Shown here in pieces: positions 5,883 through 7,277 of a stretch of 7,277 nucleotides of DNA; position 1 is the stretch's first letter; each line of letters starts with the position of its first letter. A program made the position numbers and the translations under genes. This DNA is from DASXMX01 sp036794395 (GTDB lineage: Bacteria; Planctomycetota; Phycisphaerae; Tepidisphaerales; Tepidisphaeraceae), in assembly GCA_036794395.1 (NCBI GenBank), contig DAIRGS010000354.1:1-7277 (forward strand), read 5' to 3'. A model generated the notes under the pieces. The model was not told the origin of the DNA, ran no database searches, and was given only the letters and a program-made list of their open reading frames with translations.

Positions 5883-7049
5883 TTACCTCACCCCCATCAA
5901 CACTTCCATCGTCAACTGATCCAGCTTCTCATATGGCAACGGTGCTTCGGCCAGCGCCTTGCGATCAAGCGGAGCGGCCAGCAACTTCTTCGCATTCGCC
6001 GATGAATACTTCTTGGTTAGCTTCGACAGCGCATCCTGCTGGTTGATCACTTTGAGCAGGCCTTGAATGTCGCTATCGGCGTTCCAGCGGGCGGCTTTTT
6101 CCTTGAGGATCATGTACGTCCGCATGCAGCCGCGGGCGAATTCTTTCACGTCGTCGTAGTTGCTCTGGCGGAAGGCGTGGGCGTCGAAATGGCGGGGGCC
6201 GTTGTACTTGTAATCTTCGAGCAGTTTCACCAGGAAGAACGCGTGCTTGAGGTTGACGGAGCCGAACCGGAAATCCTGGTCGTACCGGCCAAATTCCTGA
6301 TCGTTCAGATCGATGTGGAACAGCTTGCCCTGTTCGAGCGCCGCCGCCACCTGGTGGACGAAGTTCAGGCCGGCCATGTGCTCGTGGGCCACTTCCGGAT
6401 TGACGCCGCACATCTCCGGATGCGCAAGAGTTGGAATAAACGCCAGATACGACCCAGTCACCGCAAAATAGATATGCCCCCGCGGCTCATTAGGCTTTGC
6501 TTCGAACGCGAACCGATACCCATACCCCTGCTCGATCGAGTATTCGCAGAGGAAGTCGATCGCCTCGCGGAATCGCTTAATGGCATCGACCGGGTTCTTG
6601 GTCGCATCGCTCTCAACGCCTTCGCGCCCGCCCCAGAATACATAGATCTTCGCACCAAACTCCGCGCCAAGATCCATCGCCCGCATAGTCTTTTGTATCG
6701 CGTAAGCGCGGATAGAAGCGTTGTTGCTGGTGAACGCCCCGTCTTTGAACGCCGGATCGCCAAACAAGTTGGTGGTCGCCATCGGCACGACCAGCCCGTT
6801 CGATTTCAGAGCCTTCTTGAAGTCGCTGACGATCTGATCGCGCTCGGAAGCCGTGGCGTCGATCGGGACCAGGTCGTTGTCATGGAAGTTGACGCCATAC
6901 GCCCCGACCTCGCCCAGCAGATCCGCGATCTGCGGCGGGCTGATCCTCTCCCGCGTCGGTTCGCCAAAAGGGTCCCGGCCCGGATTGCCCACCGTCCAGA
7001 GGCCGAATGTGAACTTCAGTTTTTTATCCGGGGCGTAGTCGCTGGCCAT
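5883..7049 (-). CDS. xylA: Xylose isomerase, class I (short form)
   Basis: A 388-residue cytosolic enzyme that interconverts D-xylose and D-xylulose (and D-glucose and D-fructose), the first step of isomerase-type xylose use. It is the same length as the Streptomyces/Actinoplanes class I enzymes, and the active-site residues follow them with a constant offset of two: His56 and Asp59 in FHDND, Phe96 in TTNLF, Trp139 in VFWGGREG, Glu183 and Lys185 in FEAKPNEPRG, Glu219 and His222 in NPEVAHEHMAGL, Asp247 in HIDLND, Asp257 and Asp259 in YDQDFRFG, and Asp289 in HFDAH. These cover both metal sites and the ring-opening His. The long N-terminal extension of class II enzymes is absent. One departure is that the loop after the last metal ligand, usually FDFKPxR, is FDAHAFR here. 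The start is backed by GAGGA eight bases upstream. No xylulokinase or xylose transporter gene is in the window. Confidence 0.96.
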   Translation of the reverse strand: MASDYAPDKKLKFTFGLWTVGNPGRDPFGEPTRERISPPQIADLLGEVGAYGVNFHDNDLVPIDATASERDQIVSDFKKALKSNGLVVPMATTNLFGDPAFKDGAFTSNNASIRAYAIQKTMRAMDLGAEFGAKIYVFWGGREGVESDATKNPVDAIKRFREAIDFLCEYSIEQGYGYRFAFEAKPNEPRGHIYFAVTGSYLAFIPTLAHPEMCGVNPEVAHEHMAGLNFVHQVAAALEQGKLFHIDLNDQEFGRYDQDFRFGSVNLKHAFFLVKLLEDYKYNGPRHFDAHAFRQSNYDDVKEFARGCMRTYMILKEKAARWNADSDIQGLLKVINQQDALSKLTKKYSSANAKKLLAAPLDRKALAEAPLPYEKLDQLTMEVLMGVR

Positions 7050-7056
7050 GGGTCGG

Positions 7057-7061
7057 GTCCT
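7057..7061 (-). promoter_or_regulatory. Shine-Dalgarno site of xylA
   Basis: The minus strand reads GAGGA, eight bases before the ATG at 7049. It supports this start, which also matches the normal N-terminal length of class I xylose isomerases. Confidence 0.7.
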
Positions 7062-7065
7062 CGTA

Positions 7066-7077
7066 TTGATCGATCAA
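7066..7077. promoter_or_regulatory. Perfect 12-bp palindrome upstream of xylA, possible operator
   Basis: TTGATCGATCAA is fully self-complementary and lies 16 bases before the xylA start codon, just upstream of its ribosome-binding site. The position suits a repressor operator in the leader or overlapping the transcription start. No -10/-35 pair is convincing in the flanking 200 bases, and no regulator gene is adjacent, so the role is only inferred. Confidence 0.35.
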
Positions 7078-7277
7078 CTTTTTGACGAAGCGTTTCCCAA
7101 TATGCCGAGTGGAAAACGGGGCGCGGAGTTTCCTCGAAGTGCCGGGGGGAATCAAGAAACTGTTCGTATTTATGGGAAAAGCCGAGGGTTAATCCATGTG
7201 GTGCAATTGGGAGGTGGCCTGCGAGGTGAATTGCAGCGCTGGGAGGAGCCGGGGCGGCGCTGAGTACAGCTCTGACC

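Noticed and set aside
6063..7085. Plus-strand open frame of 340 codons opposite xylA
   Set aside because: xylA is unambiguous on the other strand with all active-site residues; the plus-strand frame is a mirror product of its codon bias.
7048..7263. Small plus-strand frame at the right end
   Set aside because: It starts inside the xylA start region, covers its ribosome-binding site and palindrome, and has no recognisable domain or ribosome-binding site of its own.

Overview
The window reads as chromosomal DNA of a moderately GC-rich Gram-negative bacterium, most likely a planctomycete of the class Phycisphaerae. This rests on a secreted glycosidase ending in a PEP-CTERM sorting tail, a short-form xylose isomerase, a solitary Thr-type STAS protein and a degraded TPR/O-GlcNAc-transferase-like gene. 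The assignment is inference from protein style; no rRNA or other marker gene is present.

Layout from left to right. (1) About 37-645 is the wreck of a TPR glycosyltransferase of the OGT/GT41 type. Two and a half TPRs are joined directly to the last part of the catalytic domain, so most of the gene has been deleted, and a frameshift lies near 511-519. (2) About 646-1253 has no convincing gene. It holds a perfect 16-bp inverted repeat (701-756) and a dense cluster of the heptamer TGTCGCA/TGCGACA (952-1189). (3) A complete tRNA-Leu(CAG) gene (1254-1336) has its own sigma70-like promoter and a strong intrinsic terminator. (4) On the minus strand is a secreted family GH30 glycoside hydrolase with both catalytic glutamates, a signal peptide and a PEP-CTERM tail. 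(5) Upstream of it on the same strand is a small STAS (anti-anti-sigma-like) protein. (6) On the plus strand a 12-helix MFS transporter is followed after 16 bp by a two-gene VapBC-like toxin-antitoxin module. Its genes overlap by ATGA, and the toxin gene is clearly lower in GC than the transporter. (7) The toxin gene meets xylA (xylose isomerase, minus strand) tail to tail with only 5 bp between the stop codons. A 12-bp perfect palindrome lies just upstream of the xylA start.

The GH30 enzyme and XylA suggest plant-polysaccharide and pentose use, with hemicellulose broken down outside the cell and xylose isomerised inside. They are not in one operon, however, and no xylulokinase is in view. 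The rest looks like an ordinary patchwork of single genes plus one probably acquired toxin-antitoxin cassette. I do not see a clear new multi-gene system. The least explained items are the TGTCGCA cluster, the antitoxin family that seems to lack a DNA-binding domain, and the xylA palindrome.
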